Shown: piece by piece, positions 1 through 7,074 of the stretch
Layout: every line of letters starts with the position of its first letter
How positions within the stretch are numbered: the first letter of the stretch is position 1
NCBI RefSeq assembly: GCF_049059935.1
Contig: NZ_JBMGQR010000092.1
Span: 1 to 14,728 of the forward strand
From: JAURVT01 sp049059935
GTDB taxonomy: Bacteria > Actinomycetota > Actinomycetes > Propionibacteriales > Nocardioidaceae
Length of the DNA stretch: 14,728 nt
Direction: 5' to 3'
Notes under the pieces: generated by a model
What the model saw: only the letters and a program-made list of their open reading frames with translations
The model's database searches: none
What the model was told of the DNA's origin: nothing
Made by a program: the position numbers and the translations under genes

Positions 1-896
1 GTCACCGTCTCGTCGGCGACGAAGCCGGACGAGTCGCCCTCGAGCACCCGGCTCGGCTCCCCCGCCACGCTGACCGGGACGTCGCCGGCCACCGTGACGC
101 GACGCATCCGCCGCGGCTGGTCGCCGTAGTCGGCGATGGCGTAGTGCTGGGTGGCCCGGTTGTCCCAGATCGCGACGTCACCGAGGCGCCACGACCAGCG
201 GACGGTGTTCTCCAGGCGCGTGACGTGCGCCTGGACGAGGTCGATCAGGTGGTCCGAGTCGGCGCGCGACAGCCCGACGATCCTCTCGGCGAACTGGCCG
301 AGCACGATCGAGCGCTCGCCGGTCTCGGGGTGGACGCGCACCACCGGGTGCTCGGTGCGGTAGACGGTGCGGCGGAACTCCTCGCCGTAGGCGCGGTCGG
401 ACTCGCTGCGCTCGGTCTCGGCCTGTGCGTAGTCGTAGTCGTTGGTGTGCCGAGCCCAGAGTCCCTCGACGAGCGCACGGAGCCCGGGCGTCAGGCTCTC
501 GTACGCGGTGACGGTGTTCGCCCAGGCCGTGTCGCCGCCCGACTCTGGCAGCACCTCCGGACGCAGCACCGAGAACGCCGGCACGCGGTCGACGAAGGTG
601 ACGTCGGTGTGCCAGGCGTTGGCCTTGCCACCCTTCTCGGCGTCGAGCGGCAGGACGAAGCCGCCGTCGTGGGTGCTGCGGATCGTCGGGTGCGGCGTGG
701 TCAGCGGGCCCAGCGAGCGGGCGAACGCGACGTGGGCGTCCTCGTCGAGGTGGTGCTGGTCCCGCACGAACGCGACCTTGTGCTCCAGGACCGCCGCACG
801 GACCTCGCGCTGGGTCGCGGCGTCCAGGTCGCCGCCCAGCCGCACCCCCGACAGCTCGGCCCCGATGTTGCCCGCCAACCTGCGCACCTCGACCAC
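1..896 (-). CDS. TauD/TfdA-family Fe(II)/2-oxoglutarate dioxygenase, probable alkyl-sulfate dioxygenase (C-terminus cut by window)
   Basis: This is a cytoplasmic non-heme iron dioxygenase that would oxidise a sulfonate or sulfate ester with 2-oxoglutarate and O2 and release sulfite or sulfate. 298 complete codons are visible. The iron-binding facial triad is H96 and D98 in AWHTDVTF and H251 in IWDNRATQHYAIADYG. The basic stretch QPRRMRRV just after H251 would hold 2-oxoglutarate. Much of the chain (HKVAFVR, HPVVRVHPETGERS, LENTVRW) resembles, from memory, M. tuberculosis Rv3406, an alkyl sulfatase of about 295 residues, so very little should be missing. I chose GTG 896 because GAGGAGG sits five bases upstream; no ATG lies close by. 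The gene follows recX on the same strand after 96 bp and probably has its own transcription signal. Substrate specificity within the family cannot be read from sequence; sulfonate or other ester substrates remain possible. Confidence 0.9.
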   Translation of the reverse strand, partial: MVEVRRLAGNIGAELSGVRLGGDLDAATQREVRAAVLEHKVAFVRDQHHLDEDAHVAFARSLGPLTTPHPTIRSTHDGGFVLPLDAEKGGKANAWHTDVTFVDRVPAFSVLRPEVLPESGGDTAWANTVTAYESLTPGLRALVEGLWARHTNDYDYAQAETERSESDRAYGEEFRRTVYRTEHPVVRVHPETGERSIVLGQFAERIVGLSRADSDHLIDLVQAHVTRLENTVRWSWRLGDVAIWDNRATQHYAIADYGDQPRRMRRVTVAGDVPVSVAGEPSRVLEGDSSGFVADETV

Positions 897-992
897 GACA
901 ACCTCCTCGGCTCTGAACTCGCGTGAGTCAGTGGACCTAGGATGGATCGGCTGGCCGGGTCGTGGACGGACGTCTCAGGAGGCGGACACCGC

Positions 993-1603
993 TCACAGGG
1001 AGTCGAGGGCGTCCAGCTCGGCCTCGGCGCCGATCTCCTCGCGGATGACGCCGTACGCCACGCCGGACCCGTAGCCCTTGCGGGCCAGCATGCCGACGAG
1101 GCGCTGGGTCCGCTTGGGCTCCTCGACGGTGCGCATCGAGCGGAGCTTCTTGCGGACCAGGGCCCGCGCCGCCTCGCGCTCGGACTCGGCGTCGATCTCC
1201 TCGGCGACGGTCTCGCGCACGAGCTCGTCGTCGACGCCCTTGCGGCGCAGCTCCTGGGCGATCACCCGGCCGGACAGGCCACGTGAGCGCTGCCGGGACC
1301 GCGCCCACGAGCGGGCGTACTCGGCGTCGTCGATCAGACCGACCGCGGTGAAGCGGTCGAGCAGCGGGCCCGCGACGTCGTCGGGGACCCCGCGGCTGCT
1401 CAGCTGCTCGGCGAGGTCGGCGCGGGTGCGGGGCTGGTCGGTGAGGCGCCGCAGCAGGATCTGCCGGGCGAACGACTCGACGTCCGCGTGCGGCCCGAGG
1501 TCGATCTCGCCCTCGGGTGGCGCCTCGCGGCCCCGCCGCCGCCCGCGCCCCGTGGGACGCGGGCCGGCGTGCGGGGTGGCCCAGTCGGCCGGGTCGGCGT
1601 GCA

Positions 1604-1604
<1 letters not shown>
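993..1604 (-). CDS. recX: RecX, regulatory partner of RecA
   Basis: RecX binds RecA filaments and limits strand exchange and RecA-driven LexA cleavage. The 203-residue product has a basic, low-complexity N-terminus (about residues 1-35) followed by the repeated three-helix modules of the family: ARQILLRRLTDQPRTRADLAEQL, then GLIDDAEYARSWARSR (the hallmark LIDD.EYA motif), then the C-terminal AYGVIREEIGAE. The length is normal for an actinobacterial RecX. The ATG overlaps the recA stop as TGATG with one shared base, so translation is probably coupled and recX is expressed from the recA promoters. No ribosome-binding site independent of recA was needed to choose the start. The family assignment is firm, supported by motifs and by the neighbour. 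Confidence 0.95.
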
Positions 1605-2650
<1,046 letters not shown>

Positions 2651-2693
2651 GTGCGTGATCCTGTTCTGTCGTGTCGGAGTGCGGCCACCTTCG

Positions 2694-2716
2694 ACGCTAG
2701 AGGGAGCCACGGACAG
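2694..2716 (-). promoter_or_regulatory. recA proximal promoter of the PafBC/RecA-NDp type
   Basis: Reading toward recA, the sequence is CTGTCCGTG, eight bases, then TAGCGT. The published mycobacterial RecA-NDp consensus, as I recall it, is TTGTCRGTG-N8-TANNNT, bound through the activator PafBC. Seven of nine upstream positions and the -10 fit, with exact spacing. Transcription would begin about seven bases after the hexamer, near 2687, giving a leader of roughly 37 nt. The promoter's position just upstream of the gene, with the LexA promoter further out, mirrors the two-promoter arrangement I recall for mycobacterial recA. Confidence 0.75.
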
Positions 2717-2724
2717 TCCGTGGC
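2706..2724. repeat. 19-bp perfect palindrome overlapping the proximal recA promoter
   Basis: GCCACGGAC, one central base, GTCCGTGGC. The right-to-left half contains the GTCCGTG of the PafBC-like element, so the element is present in both orientations around the centre at 2715. It could be a dimeric regulator site. In a transcript from the distal promoter it could fold as an eight-base-pair stem with a three-base loop. It has no U-tract and is not called as a terminator. Confidence 0.6.
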
Positions 2725-2730
2725 CACGAT

Positions 2731-2753
2731 GGTCCTCGCTGTGGACGAGGACC
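2731..2753 (-). other. Stem-loop in the recA leader between the two promoters
   Basis: GGTCCTCG (2731-2738) and CGAGGACC (2746-2753) form a perfect eight-base-pair stem around a seven-base loop. Only transcripts from the LexA-type promoter, or read-through from the upstream operon, would contain it. No run of T follows in the recA direction, so it is not a classical intrinsic terminator; it may act as a weak terminator or leader structure. Confidence 0.5.
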
Positions 2754-2776
2754 CCTCGCACGTCGGCCTGGGGACG

Positions 2777-2800
2777 ACACTAGTCCGAACACCTGTTCGA
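2777..2800 (-). promoter_or_regulatory. LexA (SOS) box and distal recA promoter
   Basis: The palindrome CGAAC-ACCT-GTTCG lies at 2786-2799 and matches the actinobacterial LexA box (CGAACNNNNGTTCG). Toward recA it is followed three bases later by TAGTGT (2782-2777), a good -10 hexamer, so the box occupies the -35 and spacer region where bound LexA would block RNA polymerase. The leader from here to the ATG would be about 120 nt. This is the only intact LexA box I found in the window. Confidence 0.88.
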
Positions 2801-2819
2801 CGGCGAGCGACACGCCCGA

Positions 2820-3443
2820 CTACGACGCGCGGTGCTCCCGACCGTCGACGGACAGCCGCACCGCGGCGTCCAGGTAGGCCTCGACGCCGGCCGGCGCCAG
2901 GTCGCTGTCGGCCAGCCCGTCGGCGATCACCTGCCGGTAGGCCTCCCCCGGCACCCCGGGCTCGAGGTCGCGCGAGGTGGTCAGCGTGACCACCGGACGG
3001 TCCTCGTGGTCGGGCAGCCGCAGCACCGCGTCGTACTTGGCGCGGGCGGGGTCCAGGCCGGAGGGCAGCGTCAGCAGGTGGGCCGCGCCGACCTCGATGC
3101 CGGTGACGTCGCCGTCCCAGGCGAGGTCGGGGACGTTGTTCTCCACCGTCGCGACGTGGACCAGCTGCGAGGGCGTCAGCTCGTAGGTGCGCAGCCGGGT
3201 GGTGACGCCCGTGCGGGGCTCGAGCCCGAGGAAGGCCACCGCGCCGTCCCAGCGCACCGACCGACCCGCGAAGTAGAGCGGGTGCGCGCTGGTGGTCCAG
3301 CAGGTGCGGCCGTCGAAGGGCTCGGCGGTCGCGGGGTGCGCGCCGAAGCGCGAGGACGCGTCGGCACCGGCGAGGTAGGTGCGGAGCCGCTCGACGAGCG
3401 TGTTGGAGCCGTAGCCGGCGTACCAGAGGGTGCCGGGGCTCAA
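2820..3443 (-). CDS. GGCT-fold protein of the family often labelled 'histone deacetylase' in actinobacteria
   Basis: The 207-residue product begins LSPGTLWYAGYGSN. The YGSN near the N-terminus is the hallmark of the gamma-glutamylcyclotransferase-like fold, and the following strands (PLYFAG, GAVAFLG, RLRTYELT) fit that barrel. From memory, relatives of about 200 residues carry the misleading name histone deacetylase; no deacetylase motif is present. The real reaction is unknown, and cleavage or cyclisation of a gamma-glutamyl-type amide is only a fold-based possibility. The start is probably the TTG at 3443, overlapping the methyltransferase stop as TTGA; no other start codon precedes YGSN downstream of that stop. 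It is the last gene of a four-gene operon and ends 170 bp before recA. Confidence 0.7.
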   Translation of the reverse strand: MSPGTLWYAGYGSNTLVERLRTYLAGADASSRFGAHPATAEPFDGRTCWTTSAHPLYFAGRSVRWDGAVAFLGLEPRTGVTTRLRTYELTPSQLVHVATVENNVPDLAWDGDVTGIEVGAAHLLTLPSGLDPARAKYDAVLRLPDHEDRPVVTLTTSRDLEPGVPGEAYRQVIADGLADSDLAPAGVEAYLDAAVRLSVDGREHRAS

Positions 3444-4105
3444 CGATCGGCGGCGGGGCGCTGCAGCACCGCGACCGAGCGACCGCCCGAGCAGATCACG
3501 TCGCGGGTGACCAAGTTGGTCGCAGCGGTGAGCTCGGGGAGGGCGTCGACGCCCACGTAGGCCCAGCGGAAGTGGCCGCTCATGCGCTCGCCGATGCGCA
3601 GGCGGACGTCGTGGCGCGTCATGCCGGTGCCCGTGGGGCCCAGCTCGACGAGGATCGACCCACCGGGGTGGACGAGCCTGCGCGCGTGCGAGAGGAGCTT
3701 GACCGGGTCGCCGCCGATGCCGATGTTGCCGTCGGCCAGGATCGCGTGGTCCCACATGCCCATGCCGAACATGCTGGCGTAGACGTCGCGGCACACGGCA
3801 GCCGCGCCGCGGACGCGCGTCTGGCGCACGGCCTCGGCGGAGATGTCGACGCCGACGGCGTGGACGCGGCGAGCGGCGAGACCGGCGGTGAGCCGTCCCG
3901 GGCCGCAGCCGAGGTCGAGCGTCGTGCCGGTGCAGGCGTCGATGAACAGCTCGTGGTCGACGGCGGTGGCGTCCTGGACCCACTCGTGGACCGCGAGGGG
4001 GACCGAGCCTCCGTCGTGGTGGACGAGCTCGGCGGGGTGCCCCGCGAACGCAGCGTCCATGGCCTCGATGGGGCTCAGGTCCTGGATGTCGAGCATCTCG
4101 GTCAC
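3440..4105 (-). CDS. Class I SAM-dependent methyltransferase
   Basis: A soluble 221-residue protein with the class I methyltransferase fold. Motif I is LDLGCGPG at 63-70 (SAM glycine loop), with the acidic residue for the ribose hydroxyls in VGVDIS (D87). Later strands are visible at MWDHAILADG and LVHPGGSILVELG. The start is GTG 4105, overlapping the stop of the upstream gene as GTGA, with GAGGAGG seven bases upstream; the ATG nine bases further in is too far from that site. The substrate cannot be read. Tight coupling to two sugar-transferase genes suggests it methylates a glycan or a lipid-sugar intermediate, but that is inference from context. Confidence 0.85.
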   Translation of the reverse strand: MTEMLDIQDLSPIEAMDAAFAGHPAELVHHDGGSVPLAVHEWVQDATAVDHELFIDACTGTTLDLGCGPGRLTAGLAARRVHAVGVDISAEAVRQTRVRGAAAVCRDVYASMFGMGMWDHAILADGNIGIGGDPVKLLSHARRLVHPGGSILVELGPTGTGMTRHDVRLRIGERMSGHFRWAYVGVDALPELTAATNLVTRDVICSGGRSVAVLQRPAADR

Positions 4106-4809
4106 GCGACTACCTCCTCGTCGGCCGCGGCGGCGGGTCCGGTCTCGTCGTGGTCGGTGTGGGTGCGGTGCGCCTTCAACGCGAGGGCGAACCTGCTCGT
4201 CGGCACGAGGGCCGCGACGGCCTCCGCGTCTGCGAGCGTATCGACGTCGGCCAGCACCGGCAGCGGCGCCACGCGCGCGCCGGAGGCGACGAGCGCGTCG
4301 TGCGTCAGCGCCCCGGTGTGGTCGGTGGACATCGGGACCTCGGCCAGACAGGTGGCCAGGCCGCCGTGGCGGACCGCCAGCACCCACCAGCCGCCGTCCT
4401 CGGCCAGCCCGAGCGCGGCGTCGTGGTGCGTCAGCGCCTCGCCGGCCTGGACCAGCAGCGCCGCGGTGACCTGCGGGGTGTCCATGCCGACCTGCACCAC
4501 GCCGTGGCCGAGATCGGCCTCGGAGTGTGCGGCGACGAGCCGGTCGGCGAACGTCTCGCCGCGCTGGGGCACCACGTGGTGGGGCGCGATGGCGGCGCGC
4601 ACCTCGTCGGCGCGCTGGGCGGTGCGGAGGTCGCCGGTCATCGCGACGACGACCGGCCAGCCGGTGCCGGCCGCGGCGTCGAGCGTGTCGAGGAGCGCGG
4701 CGGCTGCGAGATCTGCTGCTGCCTCATGCCCGACGTTCGTTCCCAGACGGGTCTTGGCTTGGCCGGCGACGGGCGCCTTGGCCACGACGAGGACGGTGGG
4801 GGCGCTCAT
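4102..4809 (-). CDS. DUF2064 / TIGR04282-family nucleotidyl- or glycosyltransferase-like protein
   Basis: The 235-residue protein has a GT-A-like nucleotide-sugar fold. Its N-terminus VLVVAKAPVAGQAKTRLG carries the family signature KAP..G..KTRL (about residues 10-22). The second signature is present as VGMDTPQV, where relatives usually have GSDSP, and the third as ALGLAEDGGWWVLAV. From memory it corresponds to M. tuberculosis Rv0540. TIGR04282 was named for cyanobacterial arsenosugar operons, but no arsenic gene is seen here, so that name should not be transferred. The ATG 4809 overlaps the upstream GT2 stop as ATGA and the 3' end overlaps the methyltransferase start as GTGA. Family confidence is high; the donor and acceptor are unknown. 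Confidence 0.85.
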   Translation of the reverse strand: MSAPTVLVVAKAPVAGQAKTRLGTNVGHEAAADLAAAALLDTLDAAAGTGWPVVVAMTGDLRTAQRADEVRAAIAPHHVVPQRGETFADRLVAAHSEADLGHGVVQVGMDTPQVTAALLVQAGEALTHHDAALGLAEDGGWWVLAVRHGGLATCLAEVPMSTDHTGALTHDALVASGARVAPLPVLADVDTLADAEAVAALVPTSRFALALKAHRTHTDHDETGPAAAADEEVVA

Positions 4810-5489
4810 CTCATCACCTTCGCGAAGTCGTGGATGACGCGCACGGTGCCGCGCACCGAGCCCGACACCTTGGACTTGGTGCCCTTGGCCCGCTCGCGGT
4901 ACGACACGTCGATCTCGCGGATCGTCCAGCGCGCGGCGGCCGCGCGGCGCATCAGCTCGAGCGGGTAGCCGAACCGTCGGTCCTCGACGCCGAGGTCGAG
5001 CAGGGCCTGGCGACGGCAGACCCGCATCGGGGCGAGGTCGTGGATGTCGACGCTGCTGCCGCGGCGGATCGTCCAGGCGAGCGCGGCGGTGCCGGCGCGG
5101 GCGTGCCAGGGCCAGACCGTCGACGAGACGGGGCGGCGACGTCCGACGGCCATGTCGGCCTGGCCGTCGCGGACGAGCGCGAGCATGGGGACGAGGTCGG
5201 CGGGGTCCATCGAGCCGTCGCCGTCGATCACCGCGACGTACTCGGCGGTGGCCGCGAGCATCCCGGTGTGGACCGCGGCGCCGTAGCCGGGGGCGTCCTC
5301 GGTGACGACACGGGCGCCGTGGGCGCGCGCGACGTCGGCGGTGCCGTCGGTCGAACCGTTGTCGACGACGATCGCCGAGAAGCCCTCCGGGACGGCCGCC
5401 AGCACGGGCGGCAGCGCCGGTGCCTCGTCGCGACAGGGGATCACCAGGTCGCACACGGTCACCGCGCGGGCATCGGGACCGAGCGTCAT
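4806..5489 (-). CDS. Family 2 glycosyltransferase (dolichyl-/polyprenyl-phosphate sugar synthase-like)
   Basis: The 227-residue GT-A enzyme would transfer a sugar from a nucleotide donor, plausibly to polyprenyl phosphate on the cytoplasmic face of the membrane. It has the GT2 start LVIPCRDEAPALPPVL, the nucleotide loop DNGSTDGT at 43-50 and the metal-binding DGDGS at 89-93. The segment FGYPLELMRRAAAARW and the IDVSYRERAKGTKSK motif are typical of DPM1-like enzymes. There is no C-terminal membrane segment, so another protein must anchor it or supply the membrane step; the divergent GT-C-like gene is an obvious candidate. From memory it matches M. tuberculosis Rv0539. It heads the four-gene operon. 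ATG 5489 has no Shine-Dalgarno sequence but sits seven bases after TAAATT, which fits a leaderless transcript. Confidence 0.88.
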   Translation of the reverse strand: MTLGPDARAVTVCDLVIPCRDEAPALPPVLAAVPEGFSAIVVDNGSTDGTADVARAHGARVVTEDAPGYGAAVHTGMLAATAEYVAVIDGDGSMDPADLVPMLALVRDGQADMAVGRRRPVSSTVWPWHARAGTAALAWTIRRGSSVDIHDLAPMRVCRRQALLDLGVEDRRFGYPLELMRRAAAARWTIREIDVSYRERAKGTKSKVSGSVRGTVRVIHDFAKVMR

Positions 5490-5496
5490 GGTGACG

Positions 5497-5519
5497 AATT
5501 TAGTGCGAACACCTGAGAA
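5497..5519 (-). promoter_or_regulatory. Leaderless promoter of the GT2 operon, related to the distal recA promoter
   Basis: TAAATT (5502-5497) ends seven bases before ATG 5489, so transcription should begin at the start codon. The bases upstream on the minus strand read TTCTCAGGTGTTCGCAC. On the plus strand, 5493-5515 matches 2773-2795 of the recA promoter at 19 of 23 positions, including CGAACACCTG and TAGT. The second LexA half-site is missing here, so a working LexA box is not claimed. Confidence 0.6.
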
Positions 5520-5589
5520 CCGCCCCTCGAAGACCCCGCGGCGGGCCCGTGACCTGGAGCGATGGCGACGTCCGCGAGGCCCGACCCCC

Positions 5590-5595
5590 TACCCT
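5590..5595 (+). promoter_or_regulatory. Leaderless -10 of the GT-C-like gene
   Basis: TACCCT ends seven bases before GTG 5603. It is flanked by CCCCC (5585-5589) and GGGGG (5596-5600), so the hexamer lies in the loop of a five-base-pair inverted repeat. No convincing -35 is visible and there is no Shine-Dalgarno site, which supports leaderless initiation at the GTG. Confidence 0.55.
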
Positions 5596-5602
5596 GGGGG
5601 CC

Positions 5603-6958
5603 GTGACGACGCCGACGCAGACGCCTGTCCACTCCCCCGGACGGTCGGCGCGTCGCGCCTGGCTCGCGGTCGCCGGCGCGGTGGTGCTCGTGGTCGCCTC
5701 CATGCTCTTCCCCGTCATCACGGGCGAGGACGTCCGCGTGCACGCGCCGCCGCTGCACGCCGACTGGGGCCCGGACGTCGGGTTCCACACGCTGCTGCCT
5801 CTCGCGGTGGGCGTCGGGCTGCTGCTCGCGTGGCGCTACGTCGTCGAACGACTGGCCTGGCCCTGGTTCCTCGCGGCGTCGTACGCGATGGCGTGGCTGT
5901 GGCCGTTCTCACTGGCGATCTCGCTCGGCCGGGCCGGTTTCGCCCGGCTCTACGAGCGTCCGGGCGAGTACCTGCACGACGCCGTCCGCGTGCAGGACGT
6001 CGGCGTGATGATGCACGAGTTCGTCGAGCGGATCCCGTACACGCACCCCGACAACTGGCACGTCCACGTCGCCGGCCACCCGCCGGGCGCGCTGCTGTTC
6101 TACATCGGCCTGGACCGGATCGGGATCGACGACCCGTTCTGGGTCGGCGTCGTGGTGATGACGCTCGGCGCGACGGGCGTCCTCGCCGGCACGCTGTGCG
6201 TCCGGGTGCTGGCCGGCGAGCGCTGGGCGCGCCGCGTCGCGCCGTGGCTCGTGCTCGCGCCGCTCGCGATCTGGATGAGCCAGGGCGACGCGCTCTTCAT
6301 GGCCGTCGCCGCGTGGGGTCTGGCGCTGCTGGCCGTCGCGGCCACCCGCGCGTCCACCCGGTCGCGCGCGGCCTGGGGCGTGGCCGCCGGCCTCGTCCTC
6401 GGGCTGTGCGTCTTCCTCTCGTACGGCCTGGTGCTGCTCGGGATCCTGGCGCTCGCGGTGCTGTGGCTGACGCGACGCTGGTCGGTGCTGCCCTTCGCGC
6501 TCGCCGGGGCCCTGGTGGTCACCGCGGCCTTCACCGTCGCCGGGTTCTCCTGGTGGGAGGCCTACCCGGTGCTCGTCGAGCGCTACAACGCCGGCATCGC
6601 CTCCGAGCGCTCGTACCACTACTGGGTGTGGGCCAACCTCGCGGCGTGGACGTTCAGCGTGGGCCTGGTGACGTGGGCGGCGCTGCCCGAGGCGTTCGCC
6701 GCGCTGCGCCGCCGCGAGCCCGTCGCGGTGCTCGCCGTCGCCGGGTTCGTCACGATCCTGCTGGCCACCCTGTCGGGCATGAGCAAGGCCGAGGTGGAGC
6801 GGATCTGGATGCCGTTCTCGCTGTTCGTGCTGATGGCGTGCGCCTACCTGCCGTCGCGCTGGCGGATGCCCGCCCTGGCCACCAACGTGCTCCTCGGCCT
6901 GGCGATCCAGACGCTCTACATCATCCCCGTGCTCGCCCTGGCGCGGAGCCCCCAGTAG
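5603..6958 (+). CDS. Polytopic membrane protein, probable GT-C-type glycosyltransferase
   Basis: The 451-residue protein has a short polar N-terminus, then a membrane segment (AWLAVAGAVVLVVASMLFPVI), a short outside loop TGEDVRVHAPPLHADW, and about nine to eleven further hydrophobic segments. The motif NWHVHVAGHPPGALLFY in a loop after the third or fourth segment is the best signature; HPPG motifs occur in GT-C enzymes that use polyprenyl-phosphate sugars on the outer face of the membrane. The acidic residues of the first loop could be the GT-C catalytic acids. From memory the M. tuberculosis cluster contains oppositely oriented membrane genes (Rv0537c and the predicted GT-C Rv0541c) in the same place. 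The start is GTG 5603, seven bases after TACCCT; an upstream ATG in frame at 5549 would lie inside the promoter. It is divergent from the GT2 operon and convergent with the epimerase. Enzyme class is likely but not certain. Confidence 0.8.
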   Translation: MTTPTQTPVHSPGRSARRAWLAVAGAVVLVVASMLFPVITGEDVRVHAPPLHADWGPDVGFHTLLPLAVGVGLLLAWRYVVERLAWPWFLAASYAMAWLWPFSLAISLGRAGFARLYERPGEYLHDAVRVQDVGVMMHEFVERIPYTHPDNWHVHVAGHPPGALLFYIGLDRIGIDDPFWVGVVVMTLGATGVLAGTLCVRVLAGERWARRVAPWLVLAPLAIWMSQGDALFMAVAAWGLALLAVAATRASTRSRAAWGVAAGLVLGLCVFLSYGLVLLGILALAVLWLTRRWSVLPFALAGALVVTAAFTVAGFSWWEAYPVLVERYNAGIASERSYHYWVWANLAAWTFSVGLVTWAALPEAFAALRRREPVAVLAVAGFVTILLATLSGMSKAEVERIWMPFSLFVLMACAYLPSRWRMPALATNVLLGLAIQTLYIIPVLALARSPQ

Positions 6959-6990
6959 CGGTCCGCGGTCCGGCCCGTCCGCGACTCGAC

Positions 6991-7030
6991 GGGTTGGCGG
7001 GGTTCCCGAGCGCGGGAACCCCGCCAACCC
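6991..7030. terminator. Perfect 18-bp stem hairpin between convergent genes, probable bidirectional terminator
   Basis: GGGTTGGCGGGGTTCCCG (6991-7008) and its exact complement (7013-7030) surround the loop AGCG. It lies 33 nt after the GT-C-like stop and 45 nt after the epimerase stop, so it can serve both converging transcripts. There is no T-tract on either side, as is common for actinobacterial terminators. It is unusually long and perfect. Confidence 0.75.
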
Positions 7031-7074
7031 ATCGGATCGGGGACGGGGGCGAGTCGGCGCGGGGTCGGCCGCCG

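Noticed and set aside
2651..2761. N-terminal extension of RecA from ATG 2761
   Set aside because: It would run through both promoters and two hairpins, has no RecA similarity, and ATG 2650 has a ribosome-binding site.
5503..5521. A second full LexA box upstream of the GT2 operon
   Set aside because: Only one half (CGAAC) is intact; the other half reads GAGAAC instead of GTTCG, so the dyad is broken.
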